The translations under genes and the position numbers were made by a program. The notes under the pieces are model-generated. The model was not told the origin of the DNA. It saw only the letters and a list, made by a program, of their open reading frames with translations, and ran no database searches. This document shows, one piece after another, positions 9,011 through 18,022 of a stretch of 64,000 nt of DNA (position 1 is its first letter; each line of letters opens with the position of its first letter). Origin of the DNA: Poritiphilus sp965212595 (GTDB lineage Bacteria; Bacteroidota; Bacteroidia; Flavobacteriales; Flavobacteriaceae); contig CBDBVE010000012.1 in assembly GCA_965212595.1 (NCBI GenBank), positions 1-64,000 of the forward strand, given 5' to 3'.

Positions 9011-11859
9011 ATCTTAAGTTTTAGGTTCATACCTACCTCGGTAAGAAGGGGTAGGTTAAAGAAATTCAGGCCAGCGGCCGATGTATTGCCATAAAGAGAA
9101 CTATAGGGCGAAGCTCCTCTGAATTTTGTCCAGCTAATTAAATTCTCGGCAAAAAACCCCAGCATTATCTCCTTAAAAAATGCACCCTTTTCTTTTGGTT
9201 TAATCTCGTAAGACAAGGCCATGCTTTTTAAATTCAGGAAGCTACCATCTTCAATAGCCTCCTCGGCAACACCCTCAAAACCGTATCTTACCCACCTGTT
9301 TTGAAGTGTGCTCTGAGCTGGGTTGGCAAAGTCTACTGGAATATTATTTGGTATACCGCTTTGGTTGACTCCCTGGAAAATAAATTGAGTAGTATTTCGC
9401 AGTGTAGCGGTCTCCTGGGAAATTCCATGATAGTTTAGTATGTTTTGTGTACCGTTCCAAATGTCTCCTCCATGTTGATAATCGAACACGAAATTGAATG
9501 TAAACCTCTTGAATTTCATGGTGTTAGACCAACCTAAATTGAAGTCTGGAATGGGATTGCCAATGATTTGAAGCTCCGGATCTACTATTGGAAACCCATC
9601 ATCGCCAATTATCCGTTGGCCCTGCTCATTTTTTAAAAAAGCGCTGCCTACTAATACCCCCGCGGCTTCTCCTTCAATCAGATTTTGGGAAATGCTATTG
9701 AAACCGGCTATAGGAAGGCGCGTATTTTGACCGTTATAGAGTTTGAGTGTTTTGTTCTGGTATTTTGAGAATGTAAAGCGGGTAGAATAGAAAAACTTGT
9801 TGTTATAGTGATAGCCAAAATTCATACTCAGGCTAGATTCAAAACCTGAGGTTTCTATTTTTGCAATGTTGCGAAGGGCTGTTCCGGTTGCTTCTACCAC
9901 TGGAAAAATGCTATTGCTACTTTTAGATCTGTAATAACTAGCCCCCAGGGCAACTCTATTATTAAATAGGCTTATTTGTGTTTCCAGGTCTATTTGTTCT
10001 ACTTCTTCCAACTCCAGGTCTGCGGAACTAAAAAGGTCGTTGTTAGCAGTATACCGAAGGCTTTCTTCAGGATTGATAATCAGGCTATTATGACTTAGAT
10101 TATTGTAGAATAGCGGAAAATCTACTACATCTTTAGAAATGCCTCCACTGAGGGTTATATTGCTCAAAAAATCTGAATAGTAGAATAGATGATTAAAATC
10201 AAAAAAGAACTTGGCTGATGGAAGAAACCAGCTCTGACCCTGAATACTAGAACTAAAAGAGTTGTTTTGTATGGTTAGTTTCAGGTCTACGTCACTTTCT
10301 AAGTTGAAGACCATTTTATTGATTAATTGCAGGGTAGATTTGCTATTGTCGGCAGTATTCGAAAAAATGTTGGCTGGTTGTTCAAAATTAAAGGGAGTAA
10401 AGCCACTGGCCTCCGAAAAGTTGTAATCTAAGTTCGTAAAACTATAGTCTGTTGAAGAGAATATACTTAAGTAGAGATCTGGCCCTAAATAGATGTCAGC
10501 ATGCTGTAGGTTGAATTTCATTTGAATGTTATCCTTGGAAATGTTCTTATCACTGAGATATCCTTCCTCAAAGCCAACAGTTTGTACGGGCAATCCAAAG
10601 CCCTGCTCCTCTTTTTGATGCAAATATGAGGCTATAAGGTTCAATTCAAGATTTCCAAACAATTGAGTCTTAGCACGAGCACCAGCTTTGAATAAAGAAG
10701 ATTTGATACGGTTTTTATTTTCCTGCAACAGCCATTGCGGGTTATTGTAAAACTGTGGGTTAAAACTGCGCTGCTGTCCATTGCCTAGCTGATAGCCCTG
10801 CGCGTTTGAAAAGCTTGGCGGACTTAGATAGGTGTTTAAAAGAAGGTTGTTGTAAAAGCCATTGATATTGGCCTTGGCATTGTTTTTATACTCATAAAGT
10901 ACAGATGCTTTCCACTTTATACTTTTTTCCCCACGGTTGTTCTTATAAGAAAGCGCAATGGAATTGTCTTTAGATTTTCCTTCATTGAAAATGTCTTTTT
11001 CAATCGCATTGGTATAGTTAAAATTTAGTGCCTCCGCCCCGGAGTATATGTCAAAGTCTAAAATCGTTGTATTGGTCAAAGAACTCTCAAAGATCTGGTT
11101 AGAATAACTATTACCAATTTGTCCGTTACCTAGTCCCATTGGTACCAAGCGACCATTCTGATCATAAAGATATGGGAGCCCGTCATATTCAAGGTTTTGT
11201 ATTCTGGGACCAAAGGAAAAAAACTCATTGCGTTCTGCACCCTGCCATTGCAATGCCCCATTTACAGATCGGCCCTGTGAGAAAGTGTTTTGCAGTAGTG
11301 GCAAATTTCCGTCCTTGACAAATTGAATACTGTTTAGTTGCGTAAGGCCAATTTCAAAGAAAACATCGGAAGGATAAGTTTTTACCAGGATCCCTTTTTT
11401 AGTAGTATCAATGCTTTTAATGCGATTGTAATTTTTGTGCTTTTTAGAGAATGTATAAGAAAGTTTTGATCCACTGATATCCGGAATATTGTATTCCTTA
11501 CTTTGGTTTTGTTCGAGCAATTTTGTGTAGCTATCGCTGATAAGATTTTTTACAGCGATCTTTTTGACGGCTTTCGGGCCATTGGTTCCCGAAAACATCT
11601 CTGCAGTGACTCTGATCTCTTTGGTTTTTTGACCGATGTAGGAAATAACCAGGATGTCGCCCACATTGCACTTTATGGAGTAGTTGCCATCAAAGTCGGT
11701 TTGGGTACCTGTGGTGGTATTTTTAATCACAACACTTACTCCGGGAATCGGGATGCCACTAGAATCTTTGAGATTGCCTGATACAATGCCTTCCTGGCCT
11801 TTAACTATGGGACATATTATAGTAAGGAGTAGATATAAAAGTATGGTTTTAGGATTCAT
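9007..11859 (-). CDS. SusC/RagA-type outer-membrane beta-barrel lacking a recognisable plug
   Basis: The 950-residue protein has a signal peptide ('VKGQ', about 22), a carboxypeptidase-regulatory-like N-terminal domain ('VSGNLKDSSGIPIPGVSVVI', 'TDFDGNYSIKC', 'VISYIGQKTKEI', about 25-90), then an unusual linker of about 100 residues. The SusC-like barrel runs from about residue 190 ('QNTFSQGRSVNGALQW', 'FSFGPRI') to the C-terminus ('PLLTEVGMNLKLKI'). The about 130-residue plug normally found between the two (DEVVVVGYG, GRVAGV, IRG, VDGVP, YGARGANGV) is not visible. No SusD gene is adjacent. The next gene, overlapping by 4 nt, carries exactly such a plug. The barrel call is secure; substrate and transport mode are unknown. 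Confidence 0.85.
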   Translation of the reverse strand: MNPKTILLYLLLTIICPIVKGQEGIVSGNLKDSSGIPIPGVSVVIKNTTTGTQTDFDGNYSIKCNVGDILVISYIGQKTKEIRVTAEMFSGTNGPKAVKKIAVKNLISDSYTKLLEQNQSKEYNIPDISGSKLSYTFSKKHKNYNRIKSIDTTKKGILVKTYPSDVFFEIGLTQLNSIQFVKDGNLPLLQNTFSQGRSVNGALQWQGAERNEFFSFGPRIQNLEYDGLPYLYDQNGRLVPMGLGNGQIGNSYSNQIFESSLTNTTILDFDIYSGAEALNFNYTNAIEKDIFNEGKSKDNSIALSYKNNRGEKSIKWKASVLYEYKNNAKANINGFYNNLLLNTYLSPPSFSNAQGYQLGNGQQRSFNPQFYNNPQWLLQENKNRIKSSLFKAGARAKTQLFGNLELNLIASYLHQKEEQGFGLPVQTVGFEEGYLSDKNISKDNIQMKFNLQHADIYLGPDLYLSIFSSTDYSFTNLDYNFSEASGFTPFNFEQPANIFSNTADNSKSTLQLINKMVFNLESDVDLKLTIQNNSFSSSIQGQSWFLPSAKFFFDFNHLFYYSDFLSNITLSGGISKDVVDFPLFYNNLSHNSLIINPEESLRYTANNDLFSSADLELEEVEQIDLETQISLFNNRVALGASYYRSKSSNSIFPVVEATGTALRNIAKIETSGFESSLSMNFGYHYNNKFFYSTRFTFSKYQNKTLKLYNGQNTRLPIAGFNSISQNLIEGEAAGVLVGSAFLKNEQGQRIIGDDGFPIVDPELQIIGNPIPDFNLGWSNTMKFKRFTFNFVFDYQHGGDIWNGTQNILNYHGISQETATLRNTTQFIFQGVNQSGIPNNIPVDFANPAQSTLQNRWVRYGFEGVAEEAIEDGSFLNLKSMALSYEIKPKEKGAFFKEIMLGFFAENLISWTKFRGASPYSSLYGNTSAAGLNFFNLPLLTEVGMNLKLKI

Positions 11860-12032
11860 CTGGTCGTTATTTAGGTCTAAATGTAGCCAGCGGCCTAAAG
11901 CCGAACAATGGAGAATGAGTGAACGGGCTTTTATGATTAGGGAACGTACAGTTTAGAGAAGCACTATTGGCATTGCACACCTAAAAAGGCAGGTTTTGGT
12001 TTGGGTAACTGCCAAAACCTAAAGACTGATTC

Positions 12033-12428
12033 TTAGTTAAACGCCACCATAAAGAAAACAGCACTCATATACATCCAGAAGAAGGAAAAAATGATATGAA
12101 CTACCGTCTCAAATACTTTACCCTTCCAGAGTTTTGAAGAATATCCGAAGAATTGAATGAAGAGTCTGACCAGCCAGAAAACCGCAAGGCCCAAAGCGAT
12201 CTTTTTACCAAGAGGGGTCGTGATGAGCTCTGTAACTGAGGTCACGCACAACAGGCCCATAAGAAATACCGTAAAGGCAATGAAAAAGGTATGTACATAC
12301 ATCATCTGCCTGTTTATTAAGCTCAGGTTTGCAGTTTCTTGGGTCCAGTTGAAGTATTTCGGAAAAACCACATGAGCCAGAGCGAGGATAAGGAGAAGCA
12401 CCCCTATTACTTTAAGATGTAGTTCCAT
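12033..12428 (-). CDS. Four-helix membrane protein, function unknown
   Basis: This 131-residue protein consists of about four hydrophobic helices (near residues 5-22, 45-65, 75-95 and 105-128) with short loops and no cysteine or metal motif. It is the last gene of a minus-strand operon and overlaps the methyltransferase gene by 17 nt, so it is translationally linked to it. I do not recognise a characterised family; it has the look of a small conserved Bacteroidota integral membrane protein. Confidence 0.7.
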   Translation of the reverse strand: MELHLKVIGVLLLILALAHVVFPKYFNWTQETANLSLINRQMMYVHTFFIAFTVFLMGLLCVTSVTELITTPLGKKIALGLAVFWLVRLFIQFFGYSSKLWKGKVFETVVHIIFSFFWMYMSAVFFMVAFN

Positions 12429-13200
12429 TCTTTTTCAGTATAAAAGTTGTTATAAATGGTGTAATACGAAACTCTTTCTTTACGGTAAGTCTGGCAGCGG
12501 CAAAAGTATTTAACCAGCTTCTCTTTGAATGAAAGTGAAAGAAACCGATGTTATATGCAAGAAAATTTGCTGTATCTCTTAAGTGTTCGGTAACAATAAT
12601 TTCGCCATCATCTCGAAGAATTCTGGAAAGCTCCTGAAAAAAAATGTTTCGTTCCTGCTCTTGTCTGATCTCATGCGCCGCTAAAATTGCAAAAACCTTA
12701 TCAACGGAAGCATCGGGTAGGGGTAAAGCAGAAGTTTTCACTTGTAGGGTGTTCGGATGAGGAGGATATGCCTTTCTGGCCCGCTTTATAGATACTTCGG
12801 TATGTTTATCAGGATCGTAGAAATCCAGCGTTTGTAACTCTGCTTGCTTAAAAGCACCCTGAATAATGGCGCTTGTTTCATCAAAACCCGCATTGATCGT
12901 GACAATTTTGATGGCTTCGTCCTCTCTGGACTTATCTAACCATTCAAAGGCGTACAAGCCAGACAAATCGTAGACATAATAAGAGACAAGAAGGGAAATT
13001 ACGGTAATTGCAACCGAGATAAGGCAGAGCATGTATATATATCTCCCTATTTCTGCAGGGAGGTAGGTTGCAAGGATAATTAAAAGCAATAAAAAGACGG
13101 CTGCCAGCACATAGAAATGCCAATTAAAACGAATGATATTTCTAACCCCCTGAAAGGGGCTCCTTATTTGCGCCATGTTTCTCTTCGTCCTTTTTTCCAA
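12412..13200 (-). CDS. Membrane-anchored class I SAM-dependent methyltransferase
   Basis: Two transmembrane helices (about residues 28-50 and 55-75) precede a Rossmann methyltransferase domain. Motif I is degenerate ('VTINAGFDETSA' in place of the usual GxGxG loop). The later motifs are clearer: 'LPLPDASVDKVFAILAAHEI' (motif IV region) and 'ELSRILRDDGEIIVTEHLRD' (motif VI). It probably methylates a small molecule or lipid at the inner membrane, but the substrate cannot be read from sequence. A second in-frame ATG at 13176 ('MAQIRSPF') would shorten the overlap with the upstream DUF2071 gene from 37 to 13 nt and is an equally good start. Confidence 0.75.
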   Translation of the reverse strand: MEKRTKRNMAQIRSPFQGVRNIIRFNWHFYVLAAVFLLLLIILATYLPAEIGRYIYMLCLISVAITVISLLVSYYVYDLSGLYAFEWLDKSREDEAIKIVTINAGFDETSAIIQGAFKQAELQTLDFYDPDKHTEVSIKRARKAYPPHPNTLQVKTSALPLPDASVDKVFAILAAHEIRQEQERNIFFQELSRILRDDGEIIVTEHLRDTANFLAYNIGFFHFHSKRSWLNTFAAARLTVKKEFRITPFITTFILKKNGTTS

Positions 13201-13904
13201 TAATAAGGAATATTCTCTACAACAAAGGTGTTGGCGAGAATAGGGTTTTCAAGACCCAGCTGTTCCAAAAAAGCGATCCTGTAATTCGCTACCTTGACCG
13301 GACTGGGTTTCCAATTTTGCCGTACGCCCTCTATGATAAGGACCTCACGGTTTTCTGGCTTGTAAGTAAAGGTAAACGGTAAGGGACCTGCAAATCGCCT
13401 TGCCTCCTTCCAGTTTGCAAAGGGCGACTCTTCAGGCACCGGAATTTCCACAGGGTTATTTTCTATCGCTATAAAAAAATCAGAGCTTTTAGAGCTAATT
13501 TCGGTAGTATGGGCTTTTGGTGTTTTGGTGATGTCTGTTGTACTGTAGTTGTAATTGGTGAAAATGTTTCCAAAAATTGCCATTTTCTTTTTATCTGTTT
13601 CAGATTTAAGGATATACAGTCCTCTTAATCGCTTGCCAGAATTTGTCATGTATCGAACAAAAACCCTGTAGCCGATAAGAAAAAAATCACTACCCATGAA
13701 TTGCGGCGCTCCCTTTGGCCGCAAATGCCGCGTCTGAACCATGGCAACAGCTACAAATGCCCATTTGTCATTAAAAGTATCCAGTTCAAGACATTCAGGG
13801 ATCAAATGCTGTAGTTGCTCTTTAGGGAAGGCGAAGCTTAGCACCAAAGAGCTTTCAAAGAAGGCCTCAACGGCAAAAGGATGTTTTTTTAAGGCGTTAA
13901 CCAT
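13164..13904 (-). CDS. DUF2071 (YqjF-like) family protein
   Basis: The 246-residue protein matches the DUF2071/COG3361 pattern: an N-terminal 'HPFAVEAFFESSLVLSFAFP', a core 'WAFVAVAMVQTRHLRP', and a C-terminal 'FTYKPENREVLIIEGVRQNW'. The fold is related to acetoacetate decarboxylase, but most members are uncharacterised and no catalytic lysine can be assigned with confidence here. It sits between a DoxX-like gene (10 nt upstream) and a methyltransferase (overlapping), implying one transcript. Confidence 0.75.
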   Translation of the reverse strand: MVNALKKHPFAVEAFFESSLVLSFAFPKEQLQHLIPECLELDTFNDKWAFVAVAMVQTRHLRPKGAPQFMGSDFFLIGYRVFVRYMTNSGKRLRGLYILKSETDKKKMAIFGNIFTNYNYSTTDITKTPKAHTTEISSKSSDFFIAIENNPVEIPVPEESPFANWKEARRFAGPLPFTFTYKPENREVLIIEGVRQNWKPSPVKVANYRIAFLEQLGLENPILANTFVVENIPYYWKKGRRETWRK

Positions 13905-13914
13905 ATCTGCCTGC

Positions 13915-14295
13915 TTAATCTTTATTTTTATAAGGATGCAAGTCGTTTATATATACCAAAAGAACAAATAAGAAAGCGAAAAATATATTTAATTTTCCCC
14001 AAAGCAATAGATCTGCAGCAAAAATGAATTCAATACAATTCATCAGCGCAACTATAGCGATTTGAAGCACAGCATTAAACCTTCTTTTATAACCACTTAA
14101 ATACCAAAGCCCCATGCCAATTTCAGCAAGACCTATGGTCAGAGTGATTGGTCTTGAATAGTCTTGCCCAAGTATTCGGGCTACGATTTCTTCATGCCTG
14201 GGCACCAAATTTAAGACCTTGCAAAGGAGTCCGTTTGCAAACCAGACAAGAGCAATAAAATATGTGAGTATCCTTTTTAACGAAGGACTGATCAT
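13915..14295 (-). CDS. DoxX-like membrane protein
   Basis: The 126-residue protein has four transmembrane helices and the DoxX-like pattern ('FANGLLCKVLNLVPRHEEIVAR' near the start, 'TLTIGLAEIGMGLWYLSGY', and an Asn/Glu pair 'NCIEFIFAADLL'). It is the first gene of the minus-strand operon with DUF2071, methyltransferase and a small membrane protein. DoxX relatives have been linked to thiosulfate or redox chemistry in some organisms, but nothing here specifies a substrate. The 194 bases upstream of it hold no gene I can support. Confidence 0.75.
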   Translation of the reverse strand: MISPSLKRILTYFIALVWFANGLLCKVLNLVPRHEEIVARILGQDYSRPITLTIGLAEIGMGLWYLSGYKRRFNAVLQIAIVALMNCIEFIFAADLLLWGKLNIFFAFLFVLLVYINDLHPYKNKD

Positions 14296-14489
14296 GGGCT
14301 ATTTTAATCAATTTAAACGAAGCTAACCATAATTTGAAAGCAATTTTTGGTTTTAAAAACAAAACCCCCAAATATTTTAAAGTAAGGCCTGTCTGAACAA
14401 GACGACTATTAAAATTAAGCGAACTACCTAAATTTCTTTCATGCCACAATCGGGTACCAAAACGGCTGTTTTTTAAGAGTTCAAAAGCA

Positions 14490-15341
14490 TTAGATTTTGG
14501 TTGCTTTTATCAAAGGCATCGGTTCGTGTATGGTTAATGAAGCTACATGACCGACTGTCACTTCAAAGCTAATTTTAACCGAAGGCGATCCGTAGGCCCC
14601 GAACAAATGATCCCCGGTTTTTCTCAAAGGTCTGCCAAAGGTGCCTTTTCTGCCCAGCGAAAGCATTTTACGCCTGTTAAGAGTTACTTCCAGAATTTCA
14701 TCCTCGTTCGGGCCAAACCGAAAATCCCCTGAATAGAATTCCCCTTCCTTTTCTGCCATTTCCAGGCTTTCTGCTACCAAATCTGCATCTCCCAGTTCTT
14801 CAAGATAGGCAATGACTTCGTTCACCTTCTTTATGTCTTCGGAAGAAACGTCTTTGCGCCTAAGCCTGTTCTTTGCGTGCTGCAACAACGTAATTCCATG
14901 AGGCCCGGCAATTTTTTGTATTCCGGGTACCGCCTCTATCATTGCCTGCAGGGCCTTTAAATCACCCAGCATGGCATAGGTAAAAAGATCTGGCCTTGCC
15001 CCGTGCTCCATAAGAAATTCAGCGATATCGCGCCTTCCCATATGTGAGGCAGCCCCGAGGGCCGATTCAAAATCTCCAAAACCCCAGTCCCAACAAGCAC
15101 GTGCAAGTTCAGGTTGTTTTGAAACCAACTCCTTTACCGTGTCAAACCTTCCGTGAGCCGCGCCAACCACTTCAGCCACCAGGGTATCAGCTAGCGCTGG
15201 GAACCTATAAAACAAAGGATCTTCTACTAGCGAAGATTGCCCAGAACTTAAATGAGTTCCACCAAACGCCTGAGTCGCAGATAATCCAAATATCCCCAGA
15301 GCAGAATTGCGAATAAAAAGTCTTCTAGTAGTATTGTCCAT
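14490..15341 (-). CDS. Tat-exported ankyrin-repeat protein
   Basis: The N-terminus 'TRRLFIRNSALGIFGLSATQAFGG' region shows a twin-arginine pattern (RRLFIR, then a hydrophobic run and AxA-like cleavage near 'TQAFG'). Residues about 55-150 are ankyrin-type helices ('GAAHGRFDTVKELVSKQPEL', 'ALGAASHMGRRDIAEFLMEH'). The last about 80 residues form a beta-rich tail ('GEFYSGDFRFGP') of unknown fold. Tat export suggests the protein folds before export or travels with a cofactor-bearing partner. It is monocistronic, with gaps of about 160-190 bases either side. The substrate or partner is unknown. Confidence 0.75.
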   Translation of the reverse strand: MDNTTRRLFIRNSALGIFGLSATQAFGGTHLSSGQSSLVEDPLFYRFPALADTLVAEVVGAAHGRFDTVKELVSKQPELARACWDWGFGDFESALGAASHMGRRDIAEFLMEHGARPDLFTYAMLGDLKALQAMIEAVPGIQKIAGPHGITLLQHAKNRLRRKDVSSEDIKKVNEVIAYLEELGDADLVAESLEMAEKEGEFYSGDFRFGPNEDEILEVTLNRRKMLSLGRKGTFGRPLRKTGDHLFGAYGSPSVKISFEVTVGHVASLTIHEPMPLIKATKI

Positions 15342-15499
15342 TGCGGTTTCAATTGAAAGTTAAAGTCAAACAAAATATACGCATTATTTCTACTGATAAT
15401 CGGGGTATTATATGAAAGCGCCGACTTTTTATTTAAATCCGGATTGCATATACAGTATCTGGTCTCGGTTGAAATAGGGATATCAAAAAGATATGTGTT

Positions 15500-16459
15500 C
15501 TAATTTCCTATTTCGTAGATAAGCAATTTTGTCTGTTTCAAGGAATCTGGCTGGGTAAAAGTAAGCTCACGTTGGTCTAAAAACTGAATGTTTGAATTTG
15601 CGATAACAACAGCTTTGTTGTTAGCAATACAGAATGTTAGAGGAACGTTTAATTCCGCATTGTTAGCATCAATGATCTCCATACCTACTATATGGTCTTG
15701 GGTTTTATTTAGAACAAGTTTTCTAAAATTGTCACCATTGGCTCTTACCCCATTTTGAATAGCATATAAGTGACCCTGGTAGAATTCAAGTCCGTCAATA
15801 CCGGTAGATATACCGAGGGTGTCTGGTTCGTTAATGAGGGTGTTTGAGCTTAGATCTAGAACCCGAACTCCTTTGTTGAAACTTGCGATATAGAGTTTGG
15901 AGTCATCCGCAGAGATCGCAATCCCGTTTGGGTATTGAATTTCGTCAGACTGGTATACTTTTTCAAGCCTCGTGCCTCCCGGTACCAGTCTGTAAACTGC
16001 TGATGCTTTGGAGTCTGTCATATAAATAGTGCCGCTACGGTCTTGAATCAGGTCGTTTAAAAAATGCTCGCCCCCGTCAGGTATGCTGAACCTTTTTGTC
16101 AACTTACGGGTGTTGAGATCGAAGGTAAAAAGCGAACTCAAAGAGTCGTTTATAGGATAATAACCTGCCAGGGCATGGAGTTGATCTTCTTGCTTGTCTA
16201 CAAGAATACCTACACCAGGCATAAAACCAAAGGCACCAGAAGCTATAAAATCTTCCTGTTGCCCTGTAGCTTCATCTACGACTATGATTTTAGATTTTGC
16301 AATACTCGTAAGGTAGAATTTCCTTGTTGATTGCGCATATGCGATACCCTCCGGGACCAATTCAACTTCCAAAAGACTGTAGGAAGCAGGAAGATCAGAC
16401 TGTGCTGGCCTGCAAGAGACTATGATAAACAGAAGCGGTATAAGGAAAAAGAATTTCAA
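15500..16459 (-). CDS. SMP-30/NHL-type beta-propeller lipoprotein
   Basis: The 319-residue protein begins with a lipoprotein signal ('LFIIVSC', lipidation Cys at about 16). The body has six or so propeller blades with motifs typical of the SMP-30/gluconolactonase and NHL families ('YYLTS'-type strands, 'FLNDLIQDRSGTIYMTDS', 'YPNGIAISADDSKLYIASF', 'GIDGLEFYQGHLYAI'). The N-D and P-N-G-I pairs correspond to metal-site positions in SMP-30. It lies 5 nt downstream of a GntP permease, so a periplasmic lactonase or sugar-acid sensor for that importer is plausible. Enzyme activity is inference. Confidence 0.72.
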   Translation of the reverse strand: MKFFFLIPLLFIIVSCRPAQSDLPASYSLLEVELVPEGIAYAQSTRKFYLTSIAKSKIIVVDEATGQQEDFIASGAFGFMPGVGILVDKQEDQLHALAGYYPINDSLSSLFTFDLNTRKLTKRFSIPDGGEHFLNDLIQDRSGTIYMTDSKASAVYRLVPGGTRLEKVYQSDEIQYPNGIAISADDSKLYIASFNKGVRVLDLSSNTLINEPDTLGISTGIDGLEFYQGHLYAIQNGVRANGDNFRKLVLNKTQDHIVGMEIIDANNAELNVPLTFCIANNKAVVIANSNIQFLDQRELTFTQPDSLKQTKLLIYEIGN

Positions 16460-16464
16460 CTGTT

Positions 16465-17802
16465 TTAAAAAATTAGTGAAGCAGCGTAGATCATCAATGC
16501 GGCAAAAGCGCCTACGACAAAGGTACCCAAAGTGTAGACCTTATAGCCTGTTTTTACATCAATTCCTGAAAACTGGGTTAAAATCCAGAAGGCACTGTCA
16601 TTGGCATGGGAGACCACAAGGGCGCCCGCACCAATTGCCGCAACCACAAGGGCTTTGTCTATTTCTGAAGTAAATCCCATGGCCAGCATGAGAGGAGCAA
16701 TAATAGAAGCTGTGGTAATCAGGGCTACGGTAGAAGAACCCTGAGCCGTTTTGATAGCTGCGCAAATGATAAATGGCAACCAAATTCCCAGATTCGCTCC
16801 CGAGAGCACCTCACCAAGAATTGTAGCGATATCGCTGTTTTGTAATATAGTTCCAAAAATTCCTCCTGCGCCAGTAATAAGTATGATGTTAGAAGCATCA
16901 GTTAAAGCCTTACCTACCCAGCCCGTAGTTGAAAGAATTTCTTTATCCCATTTTTTGGGAAGTAGAAAAGCAAACAACATTCCAATGATAAGGGCTACTA
17001 CAGGAGATCCTATAAACGCTACTATTTTAACCCAAAAATCTTGTTGCTGCTCTTCCGGGAGATTAAATTCTAACAGTGATTTCCCGATGATCAGCAAAAT
17101 AGGAATAAGTATAGGTAGGAAGGAACGAAAGGCGGTAGGGGCTTTTTTAATTTTCTCTTGTATTTGTTCTTCTGTGATTTCCGGATTAGGGTCTTGATAA
17201 TGCTTTTTGCCCATTCTTTTGCAATACATAATCGCCACAACCAAAGAGAGTAGACCAACTACCAAACCAATGAGCATCACCAAACCCACATCTGCCCCAA
17301 TTATGCCCGCTGCAGCAATAGGACCCGGAGTAGGTGGTACCAGTACATGGGTAATTAAAAGGCCCAACATAAGGGCTGTTGCGGTTCCAATAATAGATAA
17401 GCCCGCTCTTTTCGACAAGCTTTTGTTTAGTGGGTTGAGAATAATAAAACCGCTGTCTGCGAATACCGGAATGGAGACAAAAAAACCGACCGCACCCATT
17501 GCTTCATGTACCCTTTTCTTCCCAATGACGCGCAGCACGATCTCCGCAAGTTTGTAAGCTCCCCCCGAATGTTCCAGAAAGGCGCCGATAATCACTCCTA
17601 AAACGATAACAACCCCAATTTTACCTAAGGTGCCTCCAAAGCCATCATTAATTGAGGCCACCACCGTTTCTAAATGCATCCCCGAAAAGAGTGCAAAAAA
17701 CAAAGCGGCTCCCAGCAATGCCAAAAAGGGATGTACTTTCCATTTTGCCGTACAGAGAATAATTAAAACTACACTTAACAGCAATAAAATAATGGATATC
17801 AT
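16465..17802 (-). CDS. GntP-family gluconate-type permease
   Basis: The 445-residue protein has 12-14 hydrophobic segments and the GntP hallmarks: 'GFGGTLGKIGVVIVLG', 'FFVSIPVFADSGFII', 'HVLVPPTPGPIAAAGI', 'TGAGGIFGTILQNS' and a conserved 'SHANDSAFWIL' near the C-terminus. GntP carriers import gluconate or related hydroxy acids with protons across the inner membrane. Length is normal for the family. Pairing with the downstream propeller lipoprotein suggests a small sugar-acid uptake operon; no kinase or dehydrogenase for gluconate is nearby, so the exact substrate is open. Confidence 0.9.
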   Translation of the reverse strand: MISIILLLLSVVLIILCTAKWKVHPFLALLGAALFFALFSGMHLETVVASINDGFGGTLGKIGVVIVLGVIIGAFLEHSGGAYKLAEIVLRVIGKKRVHEAMGAVGFFVSIPVFADSGFIILNPLNKSLSKRAGLSIIGTATALMLGLLITHVLVPPTPGPIAAAGIIGADVGLVMLIGLVVGLLSLVVAIMYCKRMGKKHYQDPNPEITEEQIQEKIKKAPTAFRSFLPILIPILLIIGKSLLEFNLPEEQQQDFWVKIVAFIGSPVVALIIGMLFAFLLPKKWDKEILSTTGWVGKALTDASNIILITGAGGIFGTILQNSDIATILGEVLSGANLGIWLPFIICAAIKTAQGSSTVALITTASIIAPLMLAMGFTSEIDKALVVAAIGAGALVVSHANDSAFWILTQFSGIDVKTGYKVYTLGTFVVGAFAALMIYAASLIF

Positions 17803-18022
17803 AGGGTTGTTGGTTTAGGATAAACTGATTTTTCTAAAATAAGCATCTTTGCAGCAGATGACAATATTGGAAGTACATATTTTTGTTTTCTGGTCTTTGC
17901 TAAGATTTCTTGGATTTCGATCTAAATCTTTTGCTACTTTAGAGAACGCTTAGAGCTTACTGCTGTGCTTAACCCGAAATAGGTCTGCCAGATGTTCTTT
18001 AAGCTAAAATGAAATCAAGAAA

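Noticed and set aside
14192..14449. 85-codon minus-strand frame overlapping the DoxX-like gene
   Set aside because: It overlaps the DoxX gene by about 100 bases in another frame, has no recognisable motif, and its product looks like out-of-frame translation.
17803..18022. Promoter for the sulfatase gene (TATTTTTG at 17878-17885)
   Set aside because: The -7 element matches but no TTG lies at a suitable distance upstream, so I did not list it.
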